64,000 nt of DNA, from assembly GCA_031265205.1 (NCBI GenBank), contig JAISCZ010000130.1, positions 82,252-146,251 on the forward strand. Reading direction: 5' to 3'. A model generated the notes under the pieces. That model did no database searches, had not been told where the DNA came from, and saw nothing but the letters and a program-made list of their open reading frames with translations. Position 1 is the first letter of the stretch. Every line of letters starts with the position of its first letter. This DNA is from Deltaproteobacteria bacterium. Lineage in GTDB: Bacteria; Desulfobacterota; Desulfarculia; Adiutricales; Adiutricaceae. This document shows, one piece after another, positions 43,440 through 51,962 of this stretch. Made by a program: the position numbers and the translations under genes.

Positions 43440-44159
43440 CTATGGCCTCGGTCTAAAGGAGGAGGGTTTTTCTTCCAGGCGGGGGGAATCTGATAAATCA
43501 AACGCTAATAGCGTAAGCTGTTTGGCGATATTCTCCCATTTTCGCCATTTAGGTATAACGTTTTTGTACCCTCCGAGGCTAATTTTATGCAAATCCATAG
43601 GCTTCGGCTGACTCAGCCGGCTCTGAAGAAGGCGTAACGCCGACTCACCATTTTCTAACGGATAAATCCTATCAAGATCCCGCAACGCGTCGCTTGTTTT
43701 TACGGAACCAGCTTTCTCGAACAAAGCCGCCAGATTCAAATAATCTCGCGTGGCGCCCCTTTGGATAACAGCCATGGATTTGATTCTAGTGATTTCCGCT
43801 TCCGTCGGAATAACGAGCTTTTTCCCTTTATAATCTATGGTAATGAGTTCCAGGGGCGCCGCCCTGGACATTTCCCTGACACCGACCTTTACCCCGTTAA
43901 GGCGCCCTAAAAGGGAGTATGGCTGTTTAGCCCATTCAGTCTCCCACCCTTGAGTTGATTCAAGTAAATCTCTTGTGTCATCGAAAATAGGAATCAAATT
44001 AGTCTTCCAATGATCCGCGTCAAATGAAAGGCGGTGTTCCGCGTAATATATAGCGGCGCAACCACCGACAAGCGTTGAACCTGGCACTAATTCCTGGAAG
44101 CGACAGGCTGTGTCCAGCATGTCGTCCCAGCTAGGAGGTTGGTTCGAGACTTTGGACAT
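43440..44159 (-). CDS. AbiEii/AbiGii-like nucleotidyltransferase, second locus
   Basis: A 239-residue NTase related to the one at 5185-5976. The catalytic pieces fall at the same residue numbers: VGGCAAIYYA (G32, G33) and LSFDADH (D47, D49). The Lys/Arg signature reads RIKSMAVIQRGATRDYLNLA. Its start lies inside the partner gene with a 29-nt overlap. ATG 44159 is chosen because the protein then aligns from residue 1 with its paralogue (SNQPPSWDDMLDTAC against KPLPDWEDLLSAAC); the frame runs open upstream without similarity. Probably a toxin-type tRNA nucleotidyltransferase; substrate unknown. Confidence 0.8.
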   Translation of the reverse strand: MSKVSNQPPSWDDMLDTACRFQELVPGSTLVGGCAAIYYAEHRLSFDADHWKTNLIPIFDDTRDLLESTQGWETEWAKQPYSLLGRLNGVKVGVREMSRAAPLELITIDYKGKKLVIPTEAEITRIKSMAVIQRGATRDYLNLAALFEKAGSVKTSDALRDLDRIYPLENGESALRLLQSRLSQPKPMDLHKISLGGYKNVIPKWRKWENIAKQLTLLAFDLSDSPRLEEKPSSFRPRP

Positions 44160-44370
44160 ATTTATACCAGAAATTGTAACGCTGGTCGTATGGTTCTTGC
44201 TTGAAATAGCTACAAAGACGCGTAACGTCATCCCGAACGGTTTGATCCACAAGGACCGCTTCGCGAAGTTCCGCCCAGTCGATCCACATTCCATAGCGGA
44301 TGATATCGTCTATCGCCGGCAGAATGAATTCCGTTTCGGGAGTAAGATCAAGATGTCTGTGCCACATCAT
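44131..44370 (-). CDS. Small partner protein of the AbiEii-like NTase
   Basis: A 79-residue protein, the single-domain form of what is doubled in the fused gene at 4599-5213: WHRHLDLTPETEFILPAIDD, then W.DWAELREAVLVDQTVRDD and YNFWYKYVQS. I do not recognise a named family. It is short, charged and helical. Gene order (small gene first, overlapping the NTase) is that of antitoxin-toxin pairs, so an antitoxin role is inferred. ATG 44367 is an alternative start one codon later. Confidence 0.7.
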   Translation of the reverse strand: MMWHRHLDLTPETEFILPAIDDIIRYGMWIDWAELREAVLVDQTVRDDVTRLCSYFKQEPYDQRYNFWYKYVQSLEPTS

Positions 44371-45236
44371 AAGTACGCTGAAAGCTACTCCTTTTTGAGG
44401 ATGGCGACGGCGGACGTATCCTAAGACGCGCCTTCGCGCTTCCTTTAGTCGGTCGACGGCGTAATTTTCAACGCCAATTTAAATCAATATATCTGAAACC
44501 GAAACCGCGCGCAAAGGCTACCTTAAATTACCCTTTATAACCGTCGAGGCCAGTGAGATGAGTATTGTTTACGAGGAAACCTCAAGCGACATACCCAAAT
44601 ATCAAAGTCAGCCTCCGAGCGCGCTCCCCAGCCGCGCCATAATTGACGCTCCCCTCGCGTCTCCCCGGGAGTCGCCTAAGTCCGCTCGCCAGCAATTTGA
44701 CGCGCCCAGCGTTTATCGTCTCCGAAGAACGCTCGTTTGACCGGGTACACTGGACTTGAACCCACAACTTTCGAGCTTTCTCGAACTCTCCAAGTCACTC
44801 TGGTCGCGAAGGTTTCCAGAGACGGGATAAGCCTGGTCACGCTCTTCCCCAGGCTTAATCCGCGCTTAATTAAAGATTTTCCTCTTACGCGTTTCCTGGG
44901 CAATTAAAATTCTGGCTTCAGGGCGCCTTCGGCTCTCGGCGAGAGAGTTACCCTTGAATACTTTTCTGGAGATAACGGGTTGTAAAAGCCGCTATCGAGG
45001 GACGAGTCCTGGATGGCTATTCCAGCGGACGCGACTCAACTTCTTCGTTGAGGCCCATCCCCTGAGGTTAGACCCTACGGTTCATGAAGCGTCAAGTGGT
45101 CATAAACAGGCTAAAACGTCAGCCTTCGCGACACAAAAAGCGGTCAACTCGCTATAAAGACGCGAGCGCGGCCTTCGGAGAAAATACAATACGTTAATTC
45201 ATCATTATCCGCTCGAGAATATTTTTGTCGCGCGTT
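44371..45236. other. Spacer in the accessory region
   Basis: No gene was recognised on either strand. The minus strand near 44743-44765 contains GGGTTCAAGTCC, which resembles a tRNA T-arm, but no cloverleaf can be drawn. Confidence 0.5.
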
Positions 45237-45560
45237 CTAACCATAGATTAAAATCTCCTCTTGGGCGATACTCGCCAGGAATTTATCCTTTAGGGAGCCC
45301 GTGGTAAGCGGATCCACTTTCACTCCACAAAAAGCTTCCTCTAGATCGACATACAGCCCACCCAATTGGAAATATCCCCTAATTCTTTCCTTGTCCACGC
45401 GAAGGTCTATATCACTGTCTGGAGTCGCCTCACCCCTGGCGTAGGACCCAAATAACCACACTCGCTCAACTCCGTGCTCGCTCGCGATTGGCTCAACAAT
45501 TTTTTTGATATCTTCCACCGCGTAGAGCGTCTTTCTTATCTCATTCCAGATTGATGGCAT
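45237..45560 (-). CDS. Orphan MNT-type nucleotidyltransferase (MntA-like)
   Basis: A 107-residue minimal nucleotidyltransferase. RVWLFGSYARGEATPDSDID contains the GSxARG and D-x-D catalytic pattern, and YVDLEEAFCGVKVDPLTTGS supplies the third acidic residue, as in MntA antitoxins that adenylylate a HEPN toxin. No HEPN partner gene was found on either side, so the gene is an orphan or the partner has been lost. ATG 45569 is an alternative start three codons upstream. Confidence 0.78.
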   Translation of the reverse strand: MPSIWNEIRKTLYAVEDIKKIVEPIASEHGVERVWLFGSYARGEATPDSDIDLRVDKERIRGYFQLGGLYVDLEEAFCGVKVDPLTTGSLKDKFLASIAQEEILIYG

Positions 45561-45569
45561 GGATACCAT

Positions 45570-45928
45570 TTGAACATTTTTACTTTAGCGCGAGAAAGGA
45601 TAAAAAGCAATTTTATCATCGCGCCGCCGTCAGGCGCGATTTTTCAAATGTTAAAGCTTGCCCAAGGGGCGCTCCAGCTCTGAAGTCCAATATTATGATC
45701 GCGAACATATATCTTGATCAAGAAGCGGTAATTTGTTCAATGGGCCGCGGGCTATCCAAGGGAACCCAAAGAGTCTGATGGCGCCCCGAAAAGAGCTCAC
45801 GTTGGAAAAACGAAAATCGATTGGATTTTTTCAACCAGGGAAGTTTTCCCTATCGCCGGCGAGAGAACCCCGCCTAAGACGCGCCATCTATCGCGAAGCA
45901 TCTCATACTAATCTTCGGATATAGCCTC
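45570..45928. other. Spacer between the MNT gene and the transposase remnant
   Basis: No gene, RNA or repeat was recognised here. Confidence 0.45.
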
Positions 45929-46204
45929 CTAAGCTTGACGCGGGCAACGGTCGTGGCGAAACGCCCACGTGACGCTCACTCCGGCGTGGGCGCGCGCCGT
46001 TTCCCACGTCGCGACTTCTCGCCTCAAGGTCTCGACGCCGTCAACGCGCCTATTCAAGAATTGACCCGTAAGAACGCTCAACTCAATCGCGACCTTGTTC
46101 AACCAGTTGGCGCGCTTTGGAGTGAAATGGAGTTCGAGGCGGTTAGCGAGACGCGACGCCTCTTCCAGTGGAAAAGCCTTCCACCATGGAACCCGCCGCG
46201 CCAA
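45929..46204 (-). pseudogene. IS630-family transposase, C-terminal remnant
   Basis: About 90 codons match the end of IS630-type (DDE) transposases: LYEAF-like WKAFPLEEASRLANRLEL, then HFTPKRANWLNKVAIELSVL with the last catalytic Glu, FLNRRVDGVETLRREVATWE and a Trp-x-Phe close. The N-terminal two thirds are absent; the 150 nt upstream show no transposase similarity. No terminal inverted repeats or TA duplications were identified. Confidence 0.8.
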
Positions 46205-46405
46205 TTTTCAACTCTTCAACCGGAGCGCCGTCAAAACGCGCGTCAGAAGCCGGATGGCGCCGGAAATCTGAACTTTTTTGGCTTCCAGACGGCGGCCTCC
46301 CCCGATATTAAAACGGGTCGGCTACCCAAGGCCAAACCCTTATATGAAGAATAAACCTTTGCCGGATATAGTTAAAACATATCGCGGGGAAAAGTATAAA
46401 ATTAT

Positions 46406-47452
46406 CTAAGCGTTAATTTCCTCTAAAATTTCATCAATAAATTTTTTAATCTGAACAAAATCATCTTTTAAAGTTTCGATTTGGCCGCCTTTTGCTTTAA
46501 GTCTCCGGAATTTGCCAAGTCTGGTTTTAAAGCTGTTGGCGTGTTTGCTTAAAAGAGTTAGTTTTTTAGCGAAAGAGATTGTTTCCCGTGAGGATTGTTC
46601 ATTTTCAACATTCCCTTCTTCAGTACTAACGCCTTTGGTTTCGTCAGTTGAGTCTAAAGGTTGTAACCGCGATTTAATTTTTCCCGCTTTCAATTCTTCA
46701 AATTTTTGTTTGCGTAAACCGTCTCCTTTAATCTTTGCCAACCGCGTCAGGCAGCCATGTGTCCAGAAAGGAGAGTTTAACGCTTCGCTGACAATGAAAT
46801 CATCAAGTTTGCTGATAGACAGTAATTCGGAAACATAGCTTTTAGATAAATTAACTTTGACAATTAAGTCTTTCTGCTGAGTTTCACTGTCAATCGTCTT
46901 CATCTTATTAAATAGCCTATCTAACGCGACAGCCTTTTCCATAGTCGTCAAATCATCGCGTTGAACATTCTGCGAAAAAGCGACAATGTCGTAATCTATC
47001 GAATCAATAGGGATGACGCGGGTTTTGATTTGAGTAAAATTCAGTTCCTTGCATGCCCTCCACCTTCTTTCGCCGTCTACGATTAGATATCCCCCTCTTT
47101 TCCGCGCGTTTTCTCTAATTAAAATTGGCTCAATTAAAGTTGTGGATTCGATAGAGTTTTTAAGTAATTCCAAAGAAGCGGAATCAAAGTATTTTCGCGG
47201 CTGATCCGGATCAGGCTCTATCAAGTTAATATCAATCCAGTTAATAACGTCGTCTTTCCACAACGCTGTTTTAGAAACAGTATCCATATCCATGTCAGAA
47301 TCTCCGGTTTTATTCGGCCCTTCAGCCCGCTGATTTGGAGAAAGCGAATTCAGCTCGACAGTAGCGTTATCTTCATTAGTTTGATTTAAAGATGATTCTA
47401 AAGAAGGGTTAGTTATCTTGTCAAAATCAGGGTTTTGGGGGTTGAAAGGCAT
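46406..47452 (-). CDS. ParB/KorB-like DNA-binding protein 1
   Basis: A 348-residue ParB-family protein without a ParA neighbour. After an Asn/Ser-rich N-terminal arm of about 70 residues comes the ParB N-domain: IEPDPDQPRKYFDSASLELL, then LIVDGERRWRACKEL and AFSQNVQRDDLTTMEKAVAL (the nucleotide-binding boxes of ParB CTPases). A helix-turn-helix follows (VNLSKSYVSELLSIS). The last third is charged and predicted helical, possibly for dimerisation. Two identical palindromes precede the gene, 30 and 98 nt before its ATG. Chromosomal ParB is unlikely in view of the AT-rich setting and missing ParA; a plasmid-derived KorB-like repressor is more likely. Confidence 0.82.
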   Translation of the reverse strand: MPFNPQNPDFDKITNPSLESSLNQTNEDNATVELNSLSPNQRAEGPNKTGDSDMDMDTVSKTALWKDDVINWIDINLIEPDPDQPRKYFDSASLELLKNSIESTTLIEPILIRENARKRGGYLIVDGERRWRACKELNFTQIKTRVIPIDSIDYDIVAFSQNVQRDDLTTMEKAVALDRLFNKMKTIDSETQQKDLIVKVNLSKSYVSELLSISKLDDFIVSEALNSPFWTHGCLTRLAKIKGDGLRKQKFEELKAGKIKSRLQPLDSTDETKGVSTEEGNVENEQSSRETISFAKKLTLLSKHANSFKTRLGKFRRLKAKGGQIETLKDDFVQIKKFIDEILEEINA

Positions 47453-47481
47453 GCTTTGACCACTTTTTAATGAAAAACAGG

Positions 47482-47498
47482 AGTTCGGTTACCGAACT
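47482..47498. promoter_or_regulatory. Palindrome AGTTCGGTTACCGAACT, copy 1
   Basis: Eight-base arms around a central T. It lies 30 nt upstream of the ParB-like protein 1 start, in the position of an autoregulatory operator or a parS-type nucleation site. Confidence 0.75.
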
Positions 47499-47549
47499 GA
47501 TAAAAGGCTAATAGTGAAAACCGGACTTTAAGCTGACACACAAAAATTG

Positions 47550-47566
47550 AGTTCGGTTACCGAACT
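47550..47566. promoter_or_regulatory. Palindrome AGTTCGGTTACCGAACT, copy 2
   Basis: Identical to 47482-47498 and 68 bp from it. The AT-rich interval between the copies probably contains the promoter of ParB-like gene 1. Confidence 0.75.
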
Positions 47567-48260
47567 AGAAAAAATAATAGTAGATAAATATTTGTGAATA
47601 CAAGCTATAGAATAATTCATTGCATGAAGCCGGGACTTTAATGAGAAAATAAAAATTAACGCAAGCTTTGAAGTTTCTATTATTATTTTAAGACGTAAAC
47701 TAGAGTTAGTCAATAGGAATTTATAGAATGGAGCGCCCAATAAAATTAAATAAATTAATATAACAAAAAAAGAAATAAAAGTTAAATTATTCCGCTTTTA
47801 TCCTGAAACCGCCTTGGAAGGGTCCATTGATGGCAAGAAGACCCCTGAGTCTCCTTTTTCGCCGATAATGTGGGCTTGTGTCAATTAAAATTTGATAAAC
47901 GCCGAGCCGCGGATAAACGTGGGGCGCCAATGAGGCCGCTACGGAAAGCCCGCCTCTTAGGTTGTGGAATTTCGGTTCTTCCACAGTAGGATCGCGTTCG
48001 CGCGAGACGCCAGGAAGGTCTCCTTCCAGAGGCGCGACGGTCAACGTTTCGCGCGCTTTAGACGGGTTCCAGGTGGCTTTCTTCGGGGCCGCGCTCGTCG
48101 ACGGCGCCGCAAGCTCTCGCTTAGAGACGCCGCTTCTAAAAACTCTGAGTACCGACTAAATTGTCTTTCTAACGAACTAAAAGAATAAGAGACGCCTTGA
48201 GTATCGTAAACCCGAATTACTTGAAACGGTAGTTCAGATCCAGAATAAATACGATAAATT
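47567..48260. other. Interval with no convincing gene
   Basis: The left part is AT-rich; 47,900-48,130 is GC-rich like the rest of the chromosome, as if a host segment had been inserted. The minus-strand frame 47787-48044 has no recognisable features. Confidence 0.4.
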
Positions 48261-48503
48261 TTAGTTTTTATTGAATGGTCTTGTAACATTTGATCCTGAT
48301 GTTGGCGGTGGAGGAGGAACGGCAGGTTCTTCGTCTGAATACCCTGGAGAATAGCCTCTTGTAATAACTTTTGGTCGTTTTTTAGTTTTAGCCGCTCTAG
48401 AGCCCGATTTTTCTCGAGGAGTATAACCATCGTTCGCCAAAGAATTGTTGGCTGTTTTGAAAGAGTTATTGGTTGAAGCGTCTCTTTTGTCGGATTCACT
48501 CAT
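48261..48503 (-). CDS. Small Pro-tailed protein of unknown family, copy B
   Basis: An 80-residue hydrophilic protein paralogous to the one at 48931-49176. Shared pattern: SDKRD at the start, then NN.L..DG..PREK, R.AKT..RP and RGYSPG, followed by a Pro-rich end (PPPPPTSGS). Conservation of this frame between copies, not of the overlapping frames, supports translation. AAAGGATGA precedes the start. No family is recognised. Its short upstream companion gene has decayed in this copy (48530-48690). Confidence 0.65.
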   Translation of the reverse strand: MSESDKRDASTNNSFKTANNSLANDGYTPREKSGSRAAKTKKRPKVITRGYSPGYSDEEPAVPPPPPTSGSNVTRPFNKN

Positions 48504-48529
48504 CTCAGAAATCATCCTTTCGCTAAGGA

Positions 48530-48690
48530 ACTCAAATTAATTGATTAGATCTTTGACGATAAAAACTCGCTAATTCCAGTATCATCTTTATATACTCCGT
48601 TTTACCGTATTAATAAGTATATTCATTGAACATTTCACGCTCAAGCGTCTAATATTTGGCTTTTTGAGAATCGCTCCAACCGCGAATAGT
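48530..48690 (-). pseudogene. Decayed copy of the 62-residue small gene
   Basis: The DNA aligns with 49192-49350 (shared GGAACTCAA, GATAAA.ACTC, TTCCAG.AT.ATCTTT, TATAC and TTCA.TGAA blocks), but frameshifts and stops interrupt the reading frame; only the short stretch GVYKDD survives in frame. Confidence 0.7.
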
Positions 48691-48930
48691 AGACCGCGAA
48701 TAGTAGACTTAGTCCGCCAATATAACTTATTGCGACTAGTTCAGTGAAATAAAAACATAAATAACGAGATTGTTATAAAAATTGAAATCTTCGTGTAAAT
48801 ACGCGCGGTGCGCCAGCTGGGGGGGCGGGAAAAAAGCGTAAATGATGACGTAAATTACGCGTTTTGTGTATAAGCGCGCGGGCCGTTCACGCTAAAAAAC
48901 GATAATTTTGGCCTGACTAATTACGCTGAA
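48691..48930. other. Spacer between the two copies of the small-gene pair
   Basis: No gene was seen. A direct repeat GACCGCGAATAGTAGAC-like word occurs twice near 48680-48705. The sequence is moderately AT-rich. Confidence 0.4.
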
Positions 48931-49176
48931 TTAGTTATTTTTTAGCCGGCGGTTTGGTATACTAGAGCCTGATATTGGCGGGAGAGGGGGAAAGACGGGC
49001 TTATCGCTTAAAAACCCAGGCGAGTAGCCTCTTATAATAGCGTTTGGCCTGGAACTAGTTTTTGCTGGCCTATAGCCCAATTTTTCTCGAGGATTATGAC
49101 CATCGCTTTCCAAGAGATTGTTGACATTTTTTAAAGCGCTATCGGTTGAAAAATCTCTTTTATCGGATTTACCCAT
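48931..49176 (-). CDS. Small Pro-tailed protein of unknown family, copy A
   Basis: An 81-residue hydrophilic protein, paralogue of the 80-residue copy B. It begins MGKSDKRDFSTDSALKNVNN, continues with RPAKT and IIRGYSPGF, and ends in a Pro-rich tail (PPLPPISGSS). It has no membrane segment or Cys. AAAGGAGG stands 9 nt before the start, and the stop of the 62-residue gene lies within that binding site region, 15 nt upstream, so the two genes form one operon. Confidence 0.72.
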   Translation of the reverse strand: MGKSDKRDFSTDSALKNVNNLLESDGHNPREKLGYRPAKTSSRPNAIIRGYSPGFLSDKPVFPPLPPISGSSIPNRRLKNN

Positions 49177-49191
49177 TTTATCAATCCTCCT

Positions 49192-49380
49192 TTAGTTCCG
49201 GAACTCAATAAATTTTATTTGATCCTTGGCGATAAACACTCCTTGACTTCCAGGATTATCTTTGTATACGCCTTTTTTCCCTTTTTTGTAAATACACTCA
49301 ATGAATATATCCCTCTCATTTGGATCAAATGACGCAAACGAATAGCTACCATACCATCCGCGTATTTCCCTTAATTTCAA
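49192..49380 (-). CDS. 62-residue protein of unknown family, first gene of the small pair
   Basis: A short protein with beta-strand-like pattern (REIRGWYGSYSFASFDP, then DIFIECIYKKGKKGVYKD and GVFIAKDQIKFIEF). No family was recognised. It is directly followed by the 81-residue gene. Its promoter region is shared with the divergent ParB-like gene 2, and a 16-bp palindrome lies 112 nt upstream. Confidence 0.65.
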   Translation of the reverse strand: MKLREIRGWYGSYSFASFDPNERDIFIECIYKKGKKGVYKDNPGSQGVFIAKDQIKFIEFRN

Positions 49381-49491
49381 GACGTCATATAATTTTTCTA
49401 AAATAATTCCTATAATTATAAATTAAAATAATATTCCCAAAATCACCAAATGAACCCTTATAACGGTTAATTCTTTTAACGTTTTTTGCCA

Positions 49492-49507
49492 TTTCGACGC
49501 GTCGAAA
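49492..49507. promoter_or_regulatory. Palindrome TTTCGACGCGTCGAAA, copy 1
   Basis: A perfect 16-bp palindrome between the divergent 62-residue gene and ParB-like gene 2, nearer the former. Same word as 49847-49862. Confidence 0.78.
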
Positions 49508-49652
49508 CGCGATATTCTTAAAAAATCTTAAAAAATATGATTCGCCTCCTTGTCGCTAAATCAAAAGGCCTAAAAATCACTATGGCAATTTACCACCATA
49601 GATAACACGCCTCCAAAACGGCAAAATATAAACCGAAATATCAATTCCGCCC

Positions 49653-49683
49653 TTGACAAAAGCCCTGTTTTATGAAATATAGA
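49653..49683 (+). promoter_or_regulatory. Candidate sigma-70 promoter
   Basis: TTGACA at 49653-49658 followed after 19 nt by TATAGA. The spacer is longer than ideal. It would transcribe toward ParB-like gene 2. Confidence 0.4.
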
Positions 49684-49809
49684 GTCAAAGTTTCGCCAGC
49701 GATAATCCTTTTCAAAGTTAGCCTCCGCCCGACGGCGCTTCCCTTACGGAATAAAGGTTTAGGTATTGGATTCTAGCCAGGCGCCTCCTCTTTATTTTCC
49801 CTTTTAGCC

Positions 49810-49815
49810 TATAAT
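49810..49815 (+). promoter_or_regulatory. -10 box TATAAT before ParB-like gene 2
   Basis: A perfect TATAAT, 32 nt before the second palindrome, which would therefore sit just behind the transcription start. No good -35 box was seen. Confidence 0.5.
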
Positions 49816-49846
49816 TATTTTGCTTGCTTGAGCGTTTTTTTAGTCA

Positions 49847-49862
49847 TTTCGACGCGTCGAAA
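49847..49862. promoter_or_regulatory. Palindrome TTTCGACGCGTCGAAA, copy 2
   Basis: Identical to 49492-49507 and 355 bp away, 32 nt upstream of ATG 49894. A shortened form, TTTGACGCGTCTT, follows the gene at 51114-51126. Confidence 0.78.
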
Positions 49863-49893
49863 AGCTGAATATTCCACTAAGGCGATTGTTACC

Positions 49894-51087
49894 ATGGCAG
49901 ACGCGTCCTCGAAAAATAGCTCTAATACGGATCCCAAAACAAGCCAGCCCATCGCCTCAGATTGCGACGAGCCTTCAACAGCCGAAACTGATGAAATCCT
50001 TGGGAAACCTTCTTCTGACCAGGTTGAAATCAATGACTATTCTATAGCCATTGCATCAGACATGAAAGACTCTTTTTCCCAATTAGATCAAATTACCGTA
50101 AATAAACATAATTCTTCCGCCAAACCCGATAAAACGTTATCCGCCGGCCCCGGCGAGCGGAATTCCGATTATGATAAGCCCTCCGTTAACAGTTTAGAGG
50201 GCGCGGCGCTAATTCCTCATCTTGCCTCAACTGTCATATCCAATGAGATTTTACTGATTGACATCGCTAAGATAGACCCTGATCCAAATCAGCCAAGAAA
50301 ATTCTTTGATGACGAAACCTTGGAAAATTTGAAGGCGTCGATAAAATCTTCGTCTTTGCATCAACCAATTTTCATTCGCGCGAATGGGCAAAACCCTGAA
50401 AGATACTTTATCATTGATGGCCAAAGACGCTGGCAAGCGTGTTTGGCTCTTAATCACGCCGTTATTCAATGCAGAATCGTCGAAAGTGACGCCAAAGGCT
50501 ACCAGCTCCTCGCGTTAACCGCGAATATTCAACGGGATAATCTACTTCCAATAGAAAGGGCCAACGCTCTAGCCGCTATCTGGAAAACGATAAAGGAAGA
50601 AAGCGCGGACGCTCACCAAAATGATTTAGCGAATTTAATCCATGAATCGCCGTCATCCGTTTCAGAGCTTTTAAAAATCAGTGAACTTAACGATTATATT
50701 AAAGAAGAGGCTATAAAATCCAGAGAATGGTCCTACAGAAAGCTTAAGGCTCTTTCCATAATCAAAGACCCACAGTCCAGGGAAGAACAATTCAAAAAGG
50801 CGCAAGCGACAATAAACAAAAAGCTAGGAATTATCATTCCAGCGAATGAAACTGGTATTGATAACAACTCCGTTTCGGACTCTGACGCCGATTCCAACTC
50901 AAAGGCTAATAAACCGTCTGACTCCAACGTCGTATTTCAGAAAATCAAGAGTAACGTTAAATCTTTAACGAAGCGCGTTCAAGCCATTAACGCCACTGAT
51001 TTGCAATCTTCGCAAAAAAAGGAGATCAAGACTGAGATTAAAGGCGTAATAGATAAATTAAAGTCTTTGTTGGCGGCCTTAACCTAA
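49894..51087 (+). CDS. ParB/KorB-like DNA-binding protein 2
   Basis: A 397-residue ParB-family protein related to, but clearly distinct from, the one at 46406-47452. A Ser/Asp-rich arm of about 120 residues comes first. The ParB domain follows: IDPDPNQPRKFFDDETLENL, then FIIDGQRRWQACLAL and TANIQRDNLLPIERANAL; the usual GERRxRA box is here GQRRWQA. A helix-turn-helix lies at IHESPSSVSELLKIS. The C-terminal 100 residues are charged. ATG 49894 is used because the open frame upstream runs across the operator palindrome. No ParA is present. It probably recognises TTTCGACGCGTCGAAA and controls itself and the divergent small genes (inference). Confidence 0.82.
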   Translation: MADASSKNSSNTDPKTSQPIASDCDEPSTAETDEILGKPSSDQVEINDYSIAIASDMKDSFSQLDQITVNKHNSSAKPDKTLSAGPGERNSDYDKPSVNSLEGAALIPHLASTVISNEILLIDIAKIDPDPNQPRKFFDDETLENLKASIKSSSLHQPIFIRANGQNPERYFIIDGQRRWQACLALNHAVIQCRIVESDAKGYQLLALTANIQRDNLLPIERANALAAIWKTIKEESADAHQNDLANLIHESPSSVSELLKISELNDYIKEEAIKSREWSYRKLKALSIIKDPQSREEQFKKAQATINKKLGIIIPANETGIDNNSVSDSDADSNSKANKPSDSNVVFQKIKSNVKSLTKRVQAINATDLQSSQKKEIKTEIKGVIDKLKSLLAALT

Positions 51088-51962
51088 ATTCCGTTCCCGC
51101 GATTTTTTTGTTATTTGACGCGTCTTATAATAAGATCGCGCCCCAAAATTCGCTTTATTCATTATGGCTTCTCAATCGCTTGGGACGCCATATTTTTTAT
51201 TCGCCTCGCCAGACTCACAAAAGTCGCTGGAACAAACAAAGAATTCGGCGCGTAATCGCGCCAAGATCTATATTATAGGTCAACAAACAATAGGATAAAA
51301 ATGTTTCTCCATAACATACGTCAGTCTTAAGTTACGAAACTCGTTTTATTTAACGCTATCGCCGAGCCATTATCAGCGTTTTGACCCTTATTTTTCCCAG
51401 CGGTTCCCACGCCTTATCCCAAATATCCTCAAAACACGCGGAGATAACCGAAATTAAGCGACAGCGCTATCGCGCTTTGAGTCATTAAATGTTTAAATTC
51501 TAAAAGCGCGTTTCTCTCCCTCCGCGGCGCCTTGCCCACAACCCGCCGCCGCCGCGCCGCGAACGTCTCCTCCTCGCCCCACCACCCTCGACCCTTTCCC
51601 GTCATGTCTCAAGCGGACGGCTCCGCCTCTCCCGACGCGAACGAGGCGTTAGTCCCTGTCAAAGCGCGGCGCCGAGCCTTCGGCGCGCCCTGGGTCTTTA
51701 CCAAATCCTTGAGCGGGCGCGCTCTTCTCAAAGCGCGCCTTATCGCCCTTTCCATAGCCGCGATCCTCTCGCGAGCGGGACATTTAGCCTACCCACGCGA
51801 CTCCGCCCGAGGCGGCCTCCCGCCTCCGTTAAGCTACAGCCTCATCCCACGGCGCGTCTCTCACGCTTCCAGCCCAACCGGCCCTCCCCCAAGCTTTGGC
51901 CCTCTGGCCGCGCTTGGGGGGTCCGGAAAATGGCGAAAGTCGCGCCCGCGAACGGAAGGCGC
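51088..51962. other. Right border of the accessory region
   Basis: AT-rich to about 51,480, then GC-rich. Nothing coding was recognised. A partial copy of the ParB-2 palindrome is at 51114-51126. Confidence 0.5.

Noticed and set aside
44735..44790. tRNA-like T-arm on the minus strand (GGGTTCAAGTCC)
   Set aside because: The flanking bases do not form a proper T stem, and no acceptor or anticodon arm can be drawn.
48041..48499. 152-codon minus-strand frame overlapping the 80-residue small gene
   Set aside because: The paralogous locus at 48931-49176 conserves only the other frame, so this one is a shadow. Its end runs through GC-rich Arg codons.
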